From Thalassovita sp. (lineage in GTDB: Bacteria; Pseudomonadota; Alphaproteobacteria; Rhodobacterales; Rhodobacteraceae), in contig CP051233.1 in the NCBI GenBank assembly GCA_017792425.1, forward strand, positions 2,412,319 to 2,476,318: DNA of 64,000 bases, in the 5' to 3' direction. Positions 32,924 through 41,653 of the stretch are shown here, piece after piece. Under the pieces are notes generated by a model. The model was not told the origin of the DNA. It was given only the letters and a program-made list of their open reading frames with translations, and made no database searches. Made by a program: the position numbers and the translations under genes. Position 1 is the first letter of the stretch. Each line of letters begins with the position of its first letter.

Positions 32924-32968
32924 AGTCCTGTCATATGGTTCCGTTAGGCATAGCGTACGGAGGAAGCC

Positions 32969-33298
32969 ATGCAGATCGGCGAGCGCCTGTTCAATCTGCG
33001 CACCAGGAGTGACCAGTCCCTGCAGGATGTGGCCAACGCGGTCGGGATCTCGAAGGTTCATGTATGGGAGCTGGAAAAGGGCCGGACGAAGAAGCCCTCC
33101 TTCGAACTGGTGCGCAACCTGGCACAGCACTTCGGCGTCACGACGGACGAGCTTGTCGGGCTGGCAAAGGAACCGGACGCGGCCTCCATGCAGCTTCAGC
33201 GCATCCACCGCGATCTCGAAACGCTGTCCGAAAGGGACCGCGCGATCATCGAGGAAACGGTGAAGGCCATGAAGGCCCGCGCAACCGAGACTGCCTGA
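32969..33298 (+). CDS. XRE family transcriptional regulator (ImmR-like)
   Basis: 109 residues. A Cro/C1-type helix-turn-helix fills residues 4-65 (QSLQDVANAVGISKVHVWEL then EKGRTKKPSFELVRNL), followed by a short helical tail (LQRIHRDLETLSERDRAIIE). RBS GGAGG precedes the ATG by 7 bp. The next gene, 4 bp downstream, encodes an ImmA/IrrE-type protease. Such pairs (ImmR/ImmA in ICEBs1) keep a mobile element silent until the protease cleaves the repressor. Confidence 0.92.
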   Translation: MQIGERLFNLRTRSDQSLQDVANAVGISKVHVWELEKGRTKKPSFELVRNLAQHFGVTTDELVGLAKEPDAASMQLQRIHRDLETLSERDRAIIEETVKAMKARATETA

Positions 33299-33302
33299 CC
33301 TC

Positions 33303-34154
33303 TTGAAGCTGGACCGTATCGCACTGGCCGACCTGCGATCCCCTGTCGCGATCGCTCAGGCGCTCCACGCGCAGATCGGGCCGTGCGATGGTCCGGTCCC
33401 GGTCGAGGAGATCGCCCTGGGCCTCGGGATTGCCTGTATCCGGCAAGAAAGATTTGACGGCTTCGAAGGCATGCTTCTGACCGACAGGGTCCGCAGCCAG
33501 GGTGCGATCCTCGCCAATACCTCCGGTGGCCCCGCCCGCACCCGGTTCACCCTCGCCCATGAGCTGGGGCACTTCCTGATGGAATGGCATGAACCGACCG
33601 GAGAGACAGGCTTTACCTGCCAGGACAGCGACATGCGGGCAACCGGGATGGCAGAGCAGCACATCCGGCAGGAAAGCGAGGCCAACCGCTTCGCGATCGA
33701 GCTTCTCGCCCCGCAGTCGCTGGCAGCCCCGCACCTGTCACCCGACCCCGACCTGGCCGATGCCCTGTCCCTTGCCGAAGCGCTTGGGATCAGCGTCGAG
33801 GCGGCCGTTCGCCGGATGATCGACCTGCGCCGCGAACCCCTGGCCGCGGTCTGGTCCCACGGTGGCCGAATCCGGTACCTGTTCCGCGAACGGGGATTCC
33901 CATGGATACCGCTCGGCCCCGGTCAGCCCCTCCCAGCCTCTTCTCCGGCCCATGACCTCGCCCTTGCAGGACTGGCCGCGACCTCTCCGATGGAAACCGG
34001 CACGTCCGCCGGCTGGATTGATCGCCGCAACATGACCCTGCGCGAGCAGACCCGCATCGGTCCGTCCGGATACGCTGTCACCCTGCTCTGGGCCTGCGGA
34101 TCAGAGGCGCCGGAAAACCCGGCCTCGATCGAGTCCGAAAAACAGAGATTCTGA
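33303..34154 (+). CDS. ImmA/IrrE family metallo-endopeptidase
   Basis: 283 residues from a TTG 4 bp after the XRE stop. The zinc site HELGH lies at residues 86-90 (RFTLAHELGHFLMEWH), preceded by the IANTSGGPARTRFTLAHE pattern of the family and followed by QESEANRFAIELLAP, which supplies the third ligand Glu. It most likely degrades the XRE repressor encoded upstream. The C-terminal 120 residues are variable and could sense the inducing signal. It is the last gene before the repeat array and tRNA-Ser. Confidence 0.9.
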   Translation: MKLDRIALADLRSPVAIAQALHAQIGPCDGPVPVEEIALGLGIACIRQERFDGFEGMLLTDRVRSQGAILANTSGGPARTRFTLAHELGHFLMEWHEPTGETGFTCQDSDMRATGMAEQHIRQESEANRFAIELLAPQSLAAPHLSPDPDLADALSLAEALGISVEAAVRRMIDLRREPLAAVWSHGGRIRYLFRERGFPWIPLGPGQPLPASSPAHDLALAGLAATSPMETGTSAGWIDRRNMTLREQTRIGPSGYAVTLLWACGSEAPENPASIESEKQRF

Positions 34155-34177
34155 GCCGCAAGCTGCGCCAATGCGCA

Positions 34178-34522
34178 TACCCTGTTCTTCCCAGCATCCT
34201 TCCCTGTTCCGGCAGTCGCATTCCCTGTTCAGCGCATTTGAATTCCCTGTTTCCAAAGAACAGGGAAATCGCCTGCAACCCCATGGAATCGCGTCAGAAA
34301 TCAGGGGCGAAACTGGCCCTTCCCGACCCTGCCCCCCGAAACAGACGCGAAATTCCCTGTTAATTCCCTGTAAACCCAAAACCGCCTCGTCCGAAATGCC
34401 CGACAGAGACAAACCGCAAAACACGCGCTGAAAGGGACGGAAAGGCGCGTCTCTCATCGCAGCGCGCACCGGCAAACCCCCGAAAAGACCGGGAAAAATC
34501 ACCTGAACAGGACAACAGGGAA
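34178..34522. repeat. Phased array of the 9-mer TTCCCTGTT next to tRNA-Ser
   Basis: Exact or one-mismatch copies on the plus strand start at 34178 (TACCCTGTT), 34200, 34221, 34243, 34353 and 34364 (TTCCCTGTA). The reverse form AACAGGGAA occurs at 34259 and 34514. Spacings are 22, 21, 22 and, in the second cluster, 11 bp, that is multiples of a DNA helical turn. The array fills the 383-bp gene-free stretch between the protease gene and the tRNA. It looks like a protein-binding array; I cannot assign the protein. Confidence 0.8.
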
Positions 34523-34537
34523 ACAGAGAAATGTGGG

Positions 34538-34627
34538 TGGCGGACAGTGAGGGATTCGAACCCTCGAGACGGTTCCCCGCCTACACACTTTCCAGGCGTG
34601 CGCCTTCGACCACTCGGCCAACTGTCC
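34538..34627 (-). tRNA. tRNA-Ser (anticodon GGA)
   Basis: A 90-nt tRNA with encoded CCA (34538-34540). The acceptor stem begins GGACAGT and pairs with ACTGTCC at the 3' side. The anticodon loop reads CTGGAAA with anticodon GGA, the long variable arm is typical of tRNA-Ser, and the T-loop is GGTTCGAATCC. Its 3' end faces the mobile cassette, as expected for a tRNA used as an integration target, although no duplicated 3' segment was found at the other side of the cassette. Confidence 0.95.
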
Positions 34628-34756
34628 GTTCGGCCCTTCTAATCGCAGGCGCGGGGCGAATGCAAGACCTCTCGCGCATGTGATTTCACTGTTAGGGGCC
34701 GTTGTAACCCCCGGGGCGTTCTCGCATAATCGGATGACCTCAGCCAGACCCCGACC

Positions 34757-35899
34757 ATGACAGGCAAGATGAACAAATCCCTTCGCAGACCGCCGCAGCC
34801 CCGCCAGCACCTTGGGTCGGGCCAACGGAAAGAGTTCGACCGCATCCAGACCGGCGCGCTGGTGATCATCGCCTTTGCCGTCGTGCTGTTCCTGCTGGTA
34901 CAGGCGCGGTTCCTGCTGATTTCGCTGGCCACGGCGGTGGTGCTGTTCTCGCTGACCAGCGACGCGATCAACTTCATTTCGCGGTTGCGGATCGGGCCGG
35001 TGCGAATCCCCAATTTCCTGGCTTCGCTGATGGCGCTGCTGATGATCTCGGCGGCGTTGCTGACGCTCAGTTCCATCATCCTCAGCCAGGTCAACACGGT
35101 GCTGACCACCACCGTGTCCTATGCCGAAAGCGCGCCCGCCGCGATAGCGTCGATGTTTGCCTGGCTGGGCGACGACGTGCAGTCAGCCGTGTTCAACTCG
35201 GTGAAATCCATCGAGGTCACAGGCTATCTGCGGACCGCCGCCGGGCAGGCCGGGAACCTGATGTCGGCCACGGTGCTGGTGATCCTGTTCGTCGGCTTCC
35301 TGTTCGCCGAACGCATCTGGTTCGCCACCAAGCTGGAGAATTTCTTTGGCGGGGATGAAGAGCAGGCCAGGCAGGTCAGCCGCATCATGTCCACGATCAT
35401 CCACCGCGTGAACTATTACCTGCTGGTGAAAACCGGGGTCAGCGCCGTGACCGGGGTGATGGCCTATGGCGTGGCCAAGCTCTTTGGGCTGGACCTGGCC
35501 GGGGCGCTGGGAATCCTGACCTTCGTGCTGAACTACATCCCCAATGTCGGCTCCATCGTGGCGACGATCATGGTGGCGCTTGTGGCCTTCGTCCAGACCG
35601 CCGATCCGGGCGCGACGGCGGCGATCTTCATCATCGTGACGATGATCCAGTTCATGAACGGCAGCGTGATCGATCCGATGCTGATGGGGCGCGCCCTGCG
35701 GCTGTCGTCTTTCGGGATCATCATCAGCCTGGCCTTCTGGGGCGCGGTCTGGGGCATTCCCGGCATGTTCCTGTCGGTGCCGATCATGGTAGGGCTGCTG
35801 ATCGTATGCTCAGAGGTGCCGGCCCTGCGCCCCATCGCCATCCTGCTGTCGCGCCAAGGCCTGCCGGAACCGAAAGAAGGGGCCGAAAAAGAGGATTAA
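34757..35899 (+). CDS. AI-2E family transporter (PerM/TqsA-like permease)
   Basis: 380 residues with about eight membrane helices. Family features are the hydrophobic N-terminal pair of helices, the central soluble segment (about 110-170) and the C-terminal FVLNYIPNVGSIVATIMVAL and GAVWGIPGMFLSVPIMVGLL. Members are exporters or permeases of uncertain substrate; autoinducer-2 transport is proven for few. The gene is convergent with alaX, and their ends overlap by 4 bp. The exact start is uncertain; an ATG four codons later is possible. Confidence 0.9.
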   Translation: MTGKMNKSLRRPPQPRQHLGSGQRKEFDRIQTGALVIIAFAVVLFLLVQARFLLISLATAVVLFSLTSDAINFISRLRIGPVRIPNFLASLMALLMISAALLTLSSIILSQVNTVLTTTVSYAESAPAAIASMFAWLGDDVQSAVFNSVKSIEVTGYLRTAAGQAGNLMSATVLVILFVGFLFAERIWFATKLENFFGGDEEQARQVSRIMSTIIHRVNYYLLVKTGVSAVTGVMAYGVAKLFGLDLAGALGILTFVLNYIPNVGSIVATIMVALVAFVQTADPGATAAIFIIVTMIQFMNGSVIDPMLMGRALRLSSFGIIISLAFWGAVWGIPGMFLSVPIMVGLLIVCSEVPALRPIAILLSRQGLPEPKEGAEKED

Positions 35900-36615
35900 T
35901 CCACCAGCAGCAGGTTCACCCGGCGGTTCTGGCGGCCCTTCTTTTCGATCTTGCCCAAGGTGATCCGGCCGATTTCGCCGGTGCGCGCGACATGAGTGCC
36001 GCCGCAGGGCTGCAGGTCCACCTGATCCGCCCCCTGCCCGATCCGCACCAGCCGCACCCGGCCCTGCCCCATCGGCGGCATCACCGACATGGTTTTCACC
36101 AGCCCCGGATTGGCCTGCAGTTCATCGTCGGTGATCCAGTCATCCGTCACCGGCAAGTCACGGGCGATCAGCGCGTTCAGCGCATCTTCCAGCGCCTGCT
36201 TGTCCTCCGGCGCGTCGGGCATGTCGAAATCCAGCCGGCCCTTGTCAGCACCGATAGCGCCACCGCTGACCGGCAGCGGGATCACCACGGACAGCAGGTG
36301 CAGCGCCGTATGCACGCGCATCAGCCGCTGGCGACGGTCCCAGTCCAGCACCTGTTCCACCGCGTCACCCACCGCGGGCAGGCGGCTGCCCTCTGCCGGG
36401 ACCAGCACGATATCGTCGCCCTCACCCTTGACGGTGGTGGCGATCACGGCCTCGCCCCCGTTCCAGCGCAAAACGCCGGTGTCGCCCGGCTGCCCGCCCC
36501 CGGTTGGATAAAAGACAGACCGGTCCAGCACCACGCCGCCCTGTTCGGTCAGCGCGGTCACAACGGCCGGGGCCTGCCGCAAATAGGCGTCGGTGCGAAA
36601 CAGTGGTTCGGTCAT
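35896..36615 (-). CDS. Alanyl-tRNA editing protein AlaX (AlaX-M type)
   Basis: 239 residues. It is a free-standing homologue of the AlaRS editing domain: zinc ligands His102 and His106 (MRVHTALHLL) and Cys203/His207 (LQPCGGTHVA). The N-terminal domain has RSVFYPTGGGQPGDTG, a mark of the larger AlaX-M type. It hydrolyses Ser-tRNA(Ala), and possibly Gly-tRNA(Ala), protecting translation. It overlaps the mechanosensitive-channel gene by ATGA and ends the trg-cysK operon. Confidence 0.92.
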   Translation of the reverse strand: MTEPLFRTDAYLRQAPAVVTALTEQGGVVLDRSVFYPTGGGQPGDTGVLRWNGGEAVIATTVKGEGDDIVLVPAEGSRLPAVGDAVEQVLDWDRRQRLMRVHTALHLLSVVIPLPVSGGAIGADKGRLDFDMPDAPEDKQALEDALNALIARDLPVTDDWITDDELQANPGLVKTMSVMPPMGQGRVRLVRIGQGADQVDLQPCGGTHVARTGEIGRITLGKIEKKGRQNRRVNLLLVD

Positions 36616-38975
36616 GTATCCTGTCCTTCCGGGTCATTCTTCGCCGCTGCCGGGCGCGCGCCGGTCAGCGCTTCCGGGTTGCGCAGCCAGATATCGCGCT
36701 GCGCGAACGGGATCTCGATCTTCTCTTCGGCGAAGCGGCGGGCGATCTCGTGGTTCAGTTCCGACCGCACGGTCATGGACCAGTTCACGTCACGCAGGAT
36801 GGCGCGGATTTCAAAGTTCAACGAATCCGCCCCGAACCCCTGGAAAATCACGTTCGGTTTCGGGTTCAGCAGCACCATCGGATGCGCCTCGGCAATCTCA
36901 CGCAAGATACCATCCACCCGCATCGTGTCGGTGCCATAGGCCACGCCCACCGGCAGGATCAGCCGCCCGATGGTGTTGCCGCGGGTGAAATTCGTCACCG
37001 TACCGCTGACAAGGTCGGCGTTGGGGATGATCACATCGGTGCGGTCAAAGGTCTCGATCCGGGTCGAGCGGACGGAAATGTCGCGCACATAGCCCTGCTT
37101 GCCGCCCACCTCGATCCAGTCGCCTTCGGCCACCGGGCGTTCGATCAGCAGAATGATGCCCGACACGAAGTTGGACACGATATTCTGCAACCCGAAACCG
37201 ATGCCGACGGACAGCGCACCGGCGACGATGGCCAGTGAACTCAGGTCCAGCCCGGCGGATGAAATCGCCACCACCGCCGCGGTGAAGATCCCCACATAGC
37301 CAAGCCCCGCGACGATGGCGTTCTGCCCGCCCGGATCAATCTTGGTCTTGGGCAGGATGGAACTGCGCACTGTTCCCTGCACCACCCGCGTCAACATATA
37401 CCCCAGGCCGAACACCAGCACGAACACCAGGAAATCCGTGGGCGAAATGCGCGTGTCCCCGATGGCAAAGCCCTCGCGGAACCGCGCCCAGACCTCGGTC
37501 AGCTCGGCCACCCGTGCGCCCCAGATCAGCGCCAGCACCGGCACCAGCGCCAACGCCAGCCCGAACCCGATCAACACCGGCCACAGCGCCTCTGATGCGT
37601 CGTCCTCTGCGCGGGTGATCAGGCAATAGATGTCGGTGATCAGCTTGCGCAGCACCGCAAAGACCCCCAGCAGCCCCACCGTCTGCACCGCCGGATAGAT
37701 CAGCGCATCGGCTGCGTTCTGATAGCCCACCGCCCACATCAGCGGCCCCACCACCGCCGCCACCTGCGCGGCGCGGCTCAGCAGGCCCAGCAGCCGGTTG
37801 CGATAGCCGATCTGCTCTTCCGCCTGTTTGGCCTTCTCGATCTGGCGCGACAGGAATTGCCCGGACCGGAACAGCACCAGCCCGGTCAGCAGCGCCACCG
37901 GGAATCCGATCACCGCCTCGGCCTCGATGCTGAAATCGCCGATCACGCCCAGCACGCCGACAACGCTGCTTAGCACCACCAGAACCGCCAGGATCGTCGC
38001 ATAGCCGCGCGCCTCGCCGCGGCGGGCGGGCTCTACCGGCACCAGCGCCGGGCCGGTATCCGGGAACAGGCGGTCCGCCAGCCAGCGCGCCGCCAGGATA
38101 CCCAGGCCCCAGGCCGGGATATGGTTCAGCACCGTCGCCCCGTGCAGCCCGACGAATCCGGTCTGGATGATGGCCTGCGCCACGATCAGCAGCCCGACCT
38201 GTGGCATCACCACCTTGCCCAGCGACAGCAGGAACTGCCACACCGGCACCCCGCGCGGCGACATCTTGGTCAGTTGCGCCTCCAGCCAGCCGAACCAGCG
38301 CCGCCCGCGCAGCAGCAGCACGATTCCCACCAGCCCGATCGCCGCCGATACCGGCGCGCTTTGCCGGAATTCGGCCTGCCGTACCTCGTTGGTCCAGTTG
38401 GATTGCACTTCCTGCCACAGCGTATCGAAGGCGCCGTACAGCTCCAGCACGCTGGATGTCCAATGCAACGGGTTCAATGGCGACGGCCCCAGCGAGATCA
38501 GTTCTTCCGCCTGCCGTTCCCGGATGATGCGGTCAATCTCTGCAATCAGCCCGGCCGCGCGGCGATGCGCCTCTTCGGCGGTCAGAACGGGGGCCTGCAA
38601 CCGGGTCAGCTGCGCCGTCAACTCGGCCCGTCGCGCCGCGATCTCGGCGGATTCCTCGCCGTTTTCGGGCACCGCCCCCAGCGCGGTGATCTGCGACTGA
38701 ACGATGTCGATCCGGGACTTGTTGGTATTCTGCGCCGCCGCGAACTTGTCGCGCCATGCCGCGATATCGGCGCGCAGCGTTTCCAGCGCCGCGTTGGACG
38801 CCCGCCCCACCTCCAACGCGTCCTCGGCGCGGGTGGCGATGCTTTCCCATGCTTCGTAATCCAGCGCCGCCTGTGTTCCGGCGTCCTGCGCCAGCGGCGT
38901 CTCTTGCGCGTAGACGGGCGACAGCGGCGCAGCCACGACGCAGGCCAGCCACAGGCTCAGGAACAGACGCAACAT
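36612..38975 (-). CDS. Large mechanosensitive ion channel (DUF3772-MscS)
   Basis: 787 residues from ATG at 38975, where a signal peptide begins (MLRLFLSLWLACVVAAPLSP). A periplasmic helical region (about 25-200, DUF3772-like, with coiled-coil character) precedes about eleven membrane helices and a C-terminal MscS domain (SVGIGFGLQNIVSNFVSGII, RPVAEGDWIEVGGKQGYVRD). It belongs to the MscK/YbdG-like large MscS proteins that release solutes on hypo-osmotic shock. It follows cysK by 14 bp and overlaps alaX, so it is in the trg-cysK transcript. Confidence 0.92.
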   Translation of the reverse strand: MLRLFLSLWLACVVAAPLSPVYAQETPLAQDAGTQAALDYEAWESIATRAEDALEVGRASNAALETLRADIAAWRDKFAAAQNTNKSRIDIVQSQITALGAVPENGEESAEIAARRAELTAQLTRLQAPVLTAEEAHRRAAGLIAEIDRIIRERQAEELISLGPSPLNPLHWTSSVLELYGAFDTLWQEVQSNWTNEVRQAEFRQSAPVSAAIGLVGIVLLLRGRRWFGWLEAQLTKMSPRGVPVWQFLLSLGKVVMPQVGLLIVAQAIIQTGFVGLHGATVLNHIPAWGLGILAARWLADRLFPDTGPALVPVEPARRGEARGYATILAVLVVLSSVVGVLGVIGDFSIEAEAVIGFPVALLTGLVLFRSGQFLSRQIEKAKQAEEQIGYRNRLLGLLSRAAQVAAVVGPLMWAVGYQNAADALIYPAVQTVGLLGVFAVLRKLITDIYCLITRAEDDASEALWPVLIGFGLALALVPVLALIWGARVAELTEVWARFREGFAIGDTRISPTDFLVFVLVFGLGYMLTRVVQGTVRSSILPKTKIDPGGQNAIVAGLGYVGIFTAAVVAISSAGLDLSSLAIVAGALSVGIGFGLQNIVSNFVSGIILLIERPVAEGDWIEVGGKQGYVRDISVRSTRIETFDRTDVIIPNADLVSGTVTNFTRGNTIGRLILPVGVAYGTDTMRVDGILREIAEAHPMVLLNPKPNVIFQGFGADSLNFEIRAILRDVNWSMTVRSELNHEIARRFAEEKIEIPFAQRDIWLRNPEALTGARPAAAKNDPEGQDT

Positions 38976-38989
38976 CGCGCGGCCCCGCC

Positions 38990-40024
38990 TTATTCGTCCA
39001 CGAAAACCGACGGTGCGGCCGGGGCCTCGGCCACCAGCCATTTCGGCTGCGGCAGCCCGTTGGCGGACAGGAATTCAGGGTTGAACAGCTTGGACTGATA
39101 GCGGTTGCCATAGTCGCACAGGATGGTCACGATGGTGTGGCCCGGTCCCATGTCCCGCGCCATCCGCATTGCCCCCGCGATATTGATCGCCGACGATCCG
39201 CCCAGGCACAGCCCTTCTTCTTCCAGCAGGTCGAACACCACCGGCAAGGCTTCCTCGTCCGGGATCTGATAGGACATGTCGGGCGTGAATCCTTCCAGGT
39301 TGGCGGTGATCCGCCCCTGCCCGATGCCTTCGGTGATGGACCCGCCCTCGGCCTTCAGCTCGCCCGTGGTATAGAACGAATACAGCGCCGCCCCCATCGG
39401 GTCGGCCAGGCCGATCTTCACGCCCTTGGGCTGCAGCGCATCGGCCACCCCGGCCAGCGTCCCGCCCGAACCCACCGCGCAGATGAACCCGTCCACCTTG
39501 CCGCCGGTCTGTTCCCAGATTTCCGGGCCGGTGGTTTCCACGTGGGCCTGCCGGTTGGCAACATTGTCGAACTGGTTGGCCCAGATCGCGCCATTGGGTT
39601 CGGTCTTGGCCAGTTCCTCGGCCAGACGGCCGGAATAGCGCACATAGTTGTTGGGATTACGGTAGGGCGCGGCCGGCACCTCGATCAACTGCGCACCCGC
39701 CAGCCGCAGCATGTCCTTCTTTTCCTGGCTCTGGGTTTCGGGGATCACGATCACCGTGCGGAATCCCATCGACGCCCCCACCAGCGCCAGCCCGATGCCA
39801 GTGTTGCCCGCCGTGCCCTCGACGATGGTGCCGCCGGGTTTCAGCTGCCCCTTGGCCACCGCGTCCCGGATGATGTACAGTGCCGCGCGGTCCTTTACGG
39901 ACTGGCCCGGGTTCATGAACTCGGCCTTGCCCAGGATCTCGCACCCGGTCGCTTCGCTGGCCTTTTTCAGGCGGATCAGGGGGGTGTTGCCGATGGCCTC
40001 GGCCAGGTCATGAGCGATACGCAT
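38990..40024 (-). CDS. cysK: Cysteine synthase A
   Basis: 344 residues from ATG at 40024 (RBS AAGGAAA). PLP enzyme that makes L-cysteine from O-acetylserine and sulfide. The PLP lysine is in MNPGQSVKDRAALYII, the phosphate-binding loop in EGTAGNTGIGLALVGASMGF, and the Ser of the C-terminal cofactor site in LGGSSAINIAGAMRMAR. In Rhodobacter sphaeroides cysK lies in the trg locus and is needed for high tellurite resistance; here it follows trgB by 51 bp in the same orientation. It is slightly longer than the E. coli enzyme. Confidence 0.94.
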   Translation of the reverse strand: MRIAHDLAEAIGNTPLIRLKKASEATGCEILGKAEFMNPGQSVKDRAALYIIRDAVAKGQLKPGGTIVEGTAGNTGIGLALVGASMGFRTVIVIPETQSQEKKDMLRLAGAQLIEVPAAPYRNPNNYVRYSGRLAEELAKTEPNGAIWANQFDNVANRQAHVETTGPEIWEQTGGKVDGFICAVGSGGTLAGVADALQPKGVKIGLADPMGAALYSFYTTGELKAEGGSITEGIGQGRITANLEGFTPDMSYQIPDEEALPVVFDLLEEEGLCLGGSSAINIAGAMRMARDMGPGHTIVTILCDYGNRYQSKLFNPEFLSANGLPQPKWLVAEAPAAPSVFVDE

Positions 40025-40075
40025 TGTCGTTTCCTTCTTCGTTCCCGTAAGGGATAGGCCGCGCGGCACAGGAAC

Positions 40076-41200
40076 TCAAGCACCCGCGCGCAGCCGGTCG
40101 CGGTGCCGCGCCAGCCACAGCAGCGCCATCGCCAGCGGAACCACCCGGATTTCACCGCGTTCCAGCATCGCCATGACAGCCTCAAAGGCCAGCACATGAC
40201 TCTGGATATTCTCGTGCTCGTCCAGCATCCCGCCTGTCCCGGCCAGATCGTCCGGCAGGTCGGCCAGCCCCAGGTAGGTGTGAAAATACTCGTCGCTGCA
40301 CCCGGGCGAGGGATAGCCCCGGTGGATCAGTCGCAAATCCTTCAGGTGCAGCCCGGCCTCTTCCAGCGCCTCGCGATACGCGGCCTGGTCCGGGGTTTCG
40401 CCCGCGTCCACCCGGCCTGCGATCGGTTCCAGTTGCCACGGCACCCGGTCGCCACGCACATGCGCACCCATGCGGAACTGTTCCACCAGCAGCACCCGGT
40501 CCCGCACCGGATCATAGGGCAGCACCAGCGCCGCATCCGTCGCCACGAAGGCGGCGTACTGCACCTCCGGCCCCATCTGCCCGTCGAACTGACGGAACCG
40601 CAGCCGCTGCGATTCCACCGCGAAGAACCCGACATAGGGCTGATCCCGCTCCAGCACCTCTACATCCGCGCGGCTCAGCCCGCCGGGGGCGTCCGGCACC
40701 GGTTCCGTCCGGCCCAGCACGTGCGAGGACGCGCGCACCTCTATCATCGGGTACAGGGCCGCCACCTCCTCGGCCGTGCGTTGGCCGTACATCGCCATCA
40801 CGTCCTCGGCCGCCCGCATGTTGATCGCGGCGCGGTGGCGTTCCCAGCTTTCCAGGTCAAACACCCCGTCCGGTTCGAACCGTCCCGGCGGCGTCAGCCA
40901 GACCCGCGCCGGGCGCGGCCCGTCCTCGGTCTGCACAGTCACCGGGTGCAGCGCATAGCCAAAGCCGCCCTCGTAGAAATCCAGCCGCGCGATATCCGCG
41001 TCGCTCAGCCCCTCGGCCAGCAGGCCGGGACATTCGGCGCCCGGTTCCGCGGTCAGAAAGGGAAACCCCTGCCCCTTCACCAGGTAAGCGCAATAACCCG
41101 GCAACCGCGCCGGGGTCAGGGTGCAGGGCGTCGCGCGCCCCAGGACGGTTTCCAGCAACGCCCGATGGCGCAGCGTGCCGTAAAAGAACAGGTTGGTCAT
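40076..41200 (-). CDS. trgB: TrgB-like protein: gamma-glutamylcyclotransferase-like domain fused to NUDIX hydrolase
   Basis: 374 residues. The N-terminal 130 residues form an AIG2/GGCT-like domain (NLFFYGTLRHRALLETVLGR). The C-terminal part is a NUDIX hydrolase of the ADP-ribose pyrophosphatase group, with the box GRVDAGETPDQAAYREALEE followed by AGL. Position between trgA and cysK matches the Rhodobacter tellurite-resistance locus, in which trgB is a NUDIX protein. The enzyme probably cleaves ADP-ribose or a related nucleoside diphosphate; how this protects from tellurite is unknown. Confidence 0.88.
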   Translation of the reverse strand: MTNLFFYGTLRHRALLETVLGRATPCTLTPARLPGYCAYLVKGQGFPFLTAEPGAECPGLLAEGLSDADIARLDFYEGGFGYALHPVTVQTEDGPRPARVWLTPPGRFEPDGVFDLESWERHRAAINMRAAEDVMAMYGQRTAEEVAALYPMIEVRASSHVLGRTEPVPDAPGGLSRADVEVLERDQPYVGFFAVESQRLRFRQFDGQMGPEVQYAAFVATDAALVLPYDPVRDRVLLVEQFRMGAHVRGDRVPWQLEPIAGRVDAGETPDQAAYREALEEAGLHLKDLRLIHRGYPSPGCSDEYFHTYLGLADLPDDLAGTGGMLDEHENIQSHVLAFEAVMAMLERGEIRVVPLAMALLWLARHRDRLRAGA

Positions 41201-41207
41201 GTTTTCC

Positions 41208-41651
41208 TCAGCGCCAGACCCGGCTGGCCAGTTCCGACAGCACCCCGGCCAGAATGCCCCCGACGATCAGCAGCCCCGCCACGTCGGGGTTGATCAACAA
41301 TTGCGCCCAGTCGAACCCGATCTGGAACATGTCCAGCAGCGCCTCTACCGGGCCGTCGTACCAGCGCCGCAGGGAATTGCCGACCATCTTATAGGCCGAC
41401 TGCACGAACAGCGCCCAGAACACCATCACCACCATCCCGGTCAGCCCGTTGCCAATCGCCGCCGACATCCCCCGCCCGGCCCGCGCCCCCACCGTGCGCC
41501 AGCCGAAAATCACGCCAAGCCCGGCATTGACATAGTCGAACCAGCCGAACTGCGTGCCTTCGGGCAGATAGGGTTTCACGGTCTGCGACACGGCCCAGGC
41601 CGTAGCGGCCAGAACCAGCGCGGCGATCAGCCTTGCGGCGGTGGGCATCAT
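41208..41651 (-). CDS. trgA: TrgA family membrane protein
   Basis: 147 residues from the first of two adjacent ATGs (41651). Four hydrophobic segments span residues about 5-22, 35-52, 65-85 and 120-142. The sequences GWFDYVNAGLGVIFGWRTVG and GNGLTGMVVMVFWALFVQS are typical of TrgA. It is a small inner-membrane protein of the tellurite-resistance locus. The start lies 2 bp after the stop of the cyclopropane synthase gene, and trgB follows by 7 bp, so all three are co-transcribed. Confidence 0.88.
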   Translation of the reverse strand: MMPTAARLIAALVLAATAWAVSQTVKPYLPEGTQFGWFDYVNAGLGVIFGWRTVGARAGRGMSAAIGNGLTGMVVMVFWALFVQSAYKMVGNSLRRWYDGPVEALLDMFQIGFDWAQLLINPDVAGLLIVGGILAGVLSELASRVWR

Positions 41652-41653
41652 CG

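Noticed and set aside
34178..34522. CRISPR array
   Set aside because: The repeated unit is only 9 bp, copies occur in both orientations, spacing is 11 or 21-22 bp, and no cas genes are present.
28398..34627. Defined attL/attR pair of the mobile cassette
   Set aside because: I searched the left side (28398-28665) for the 3' end of tRNA-Ser and for the TTCCCTGTT motif and found neither, so exact ends are not claimed.
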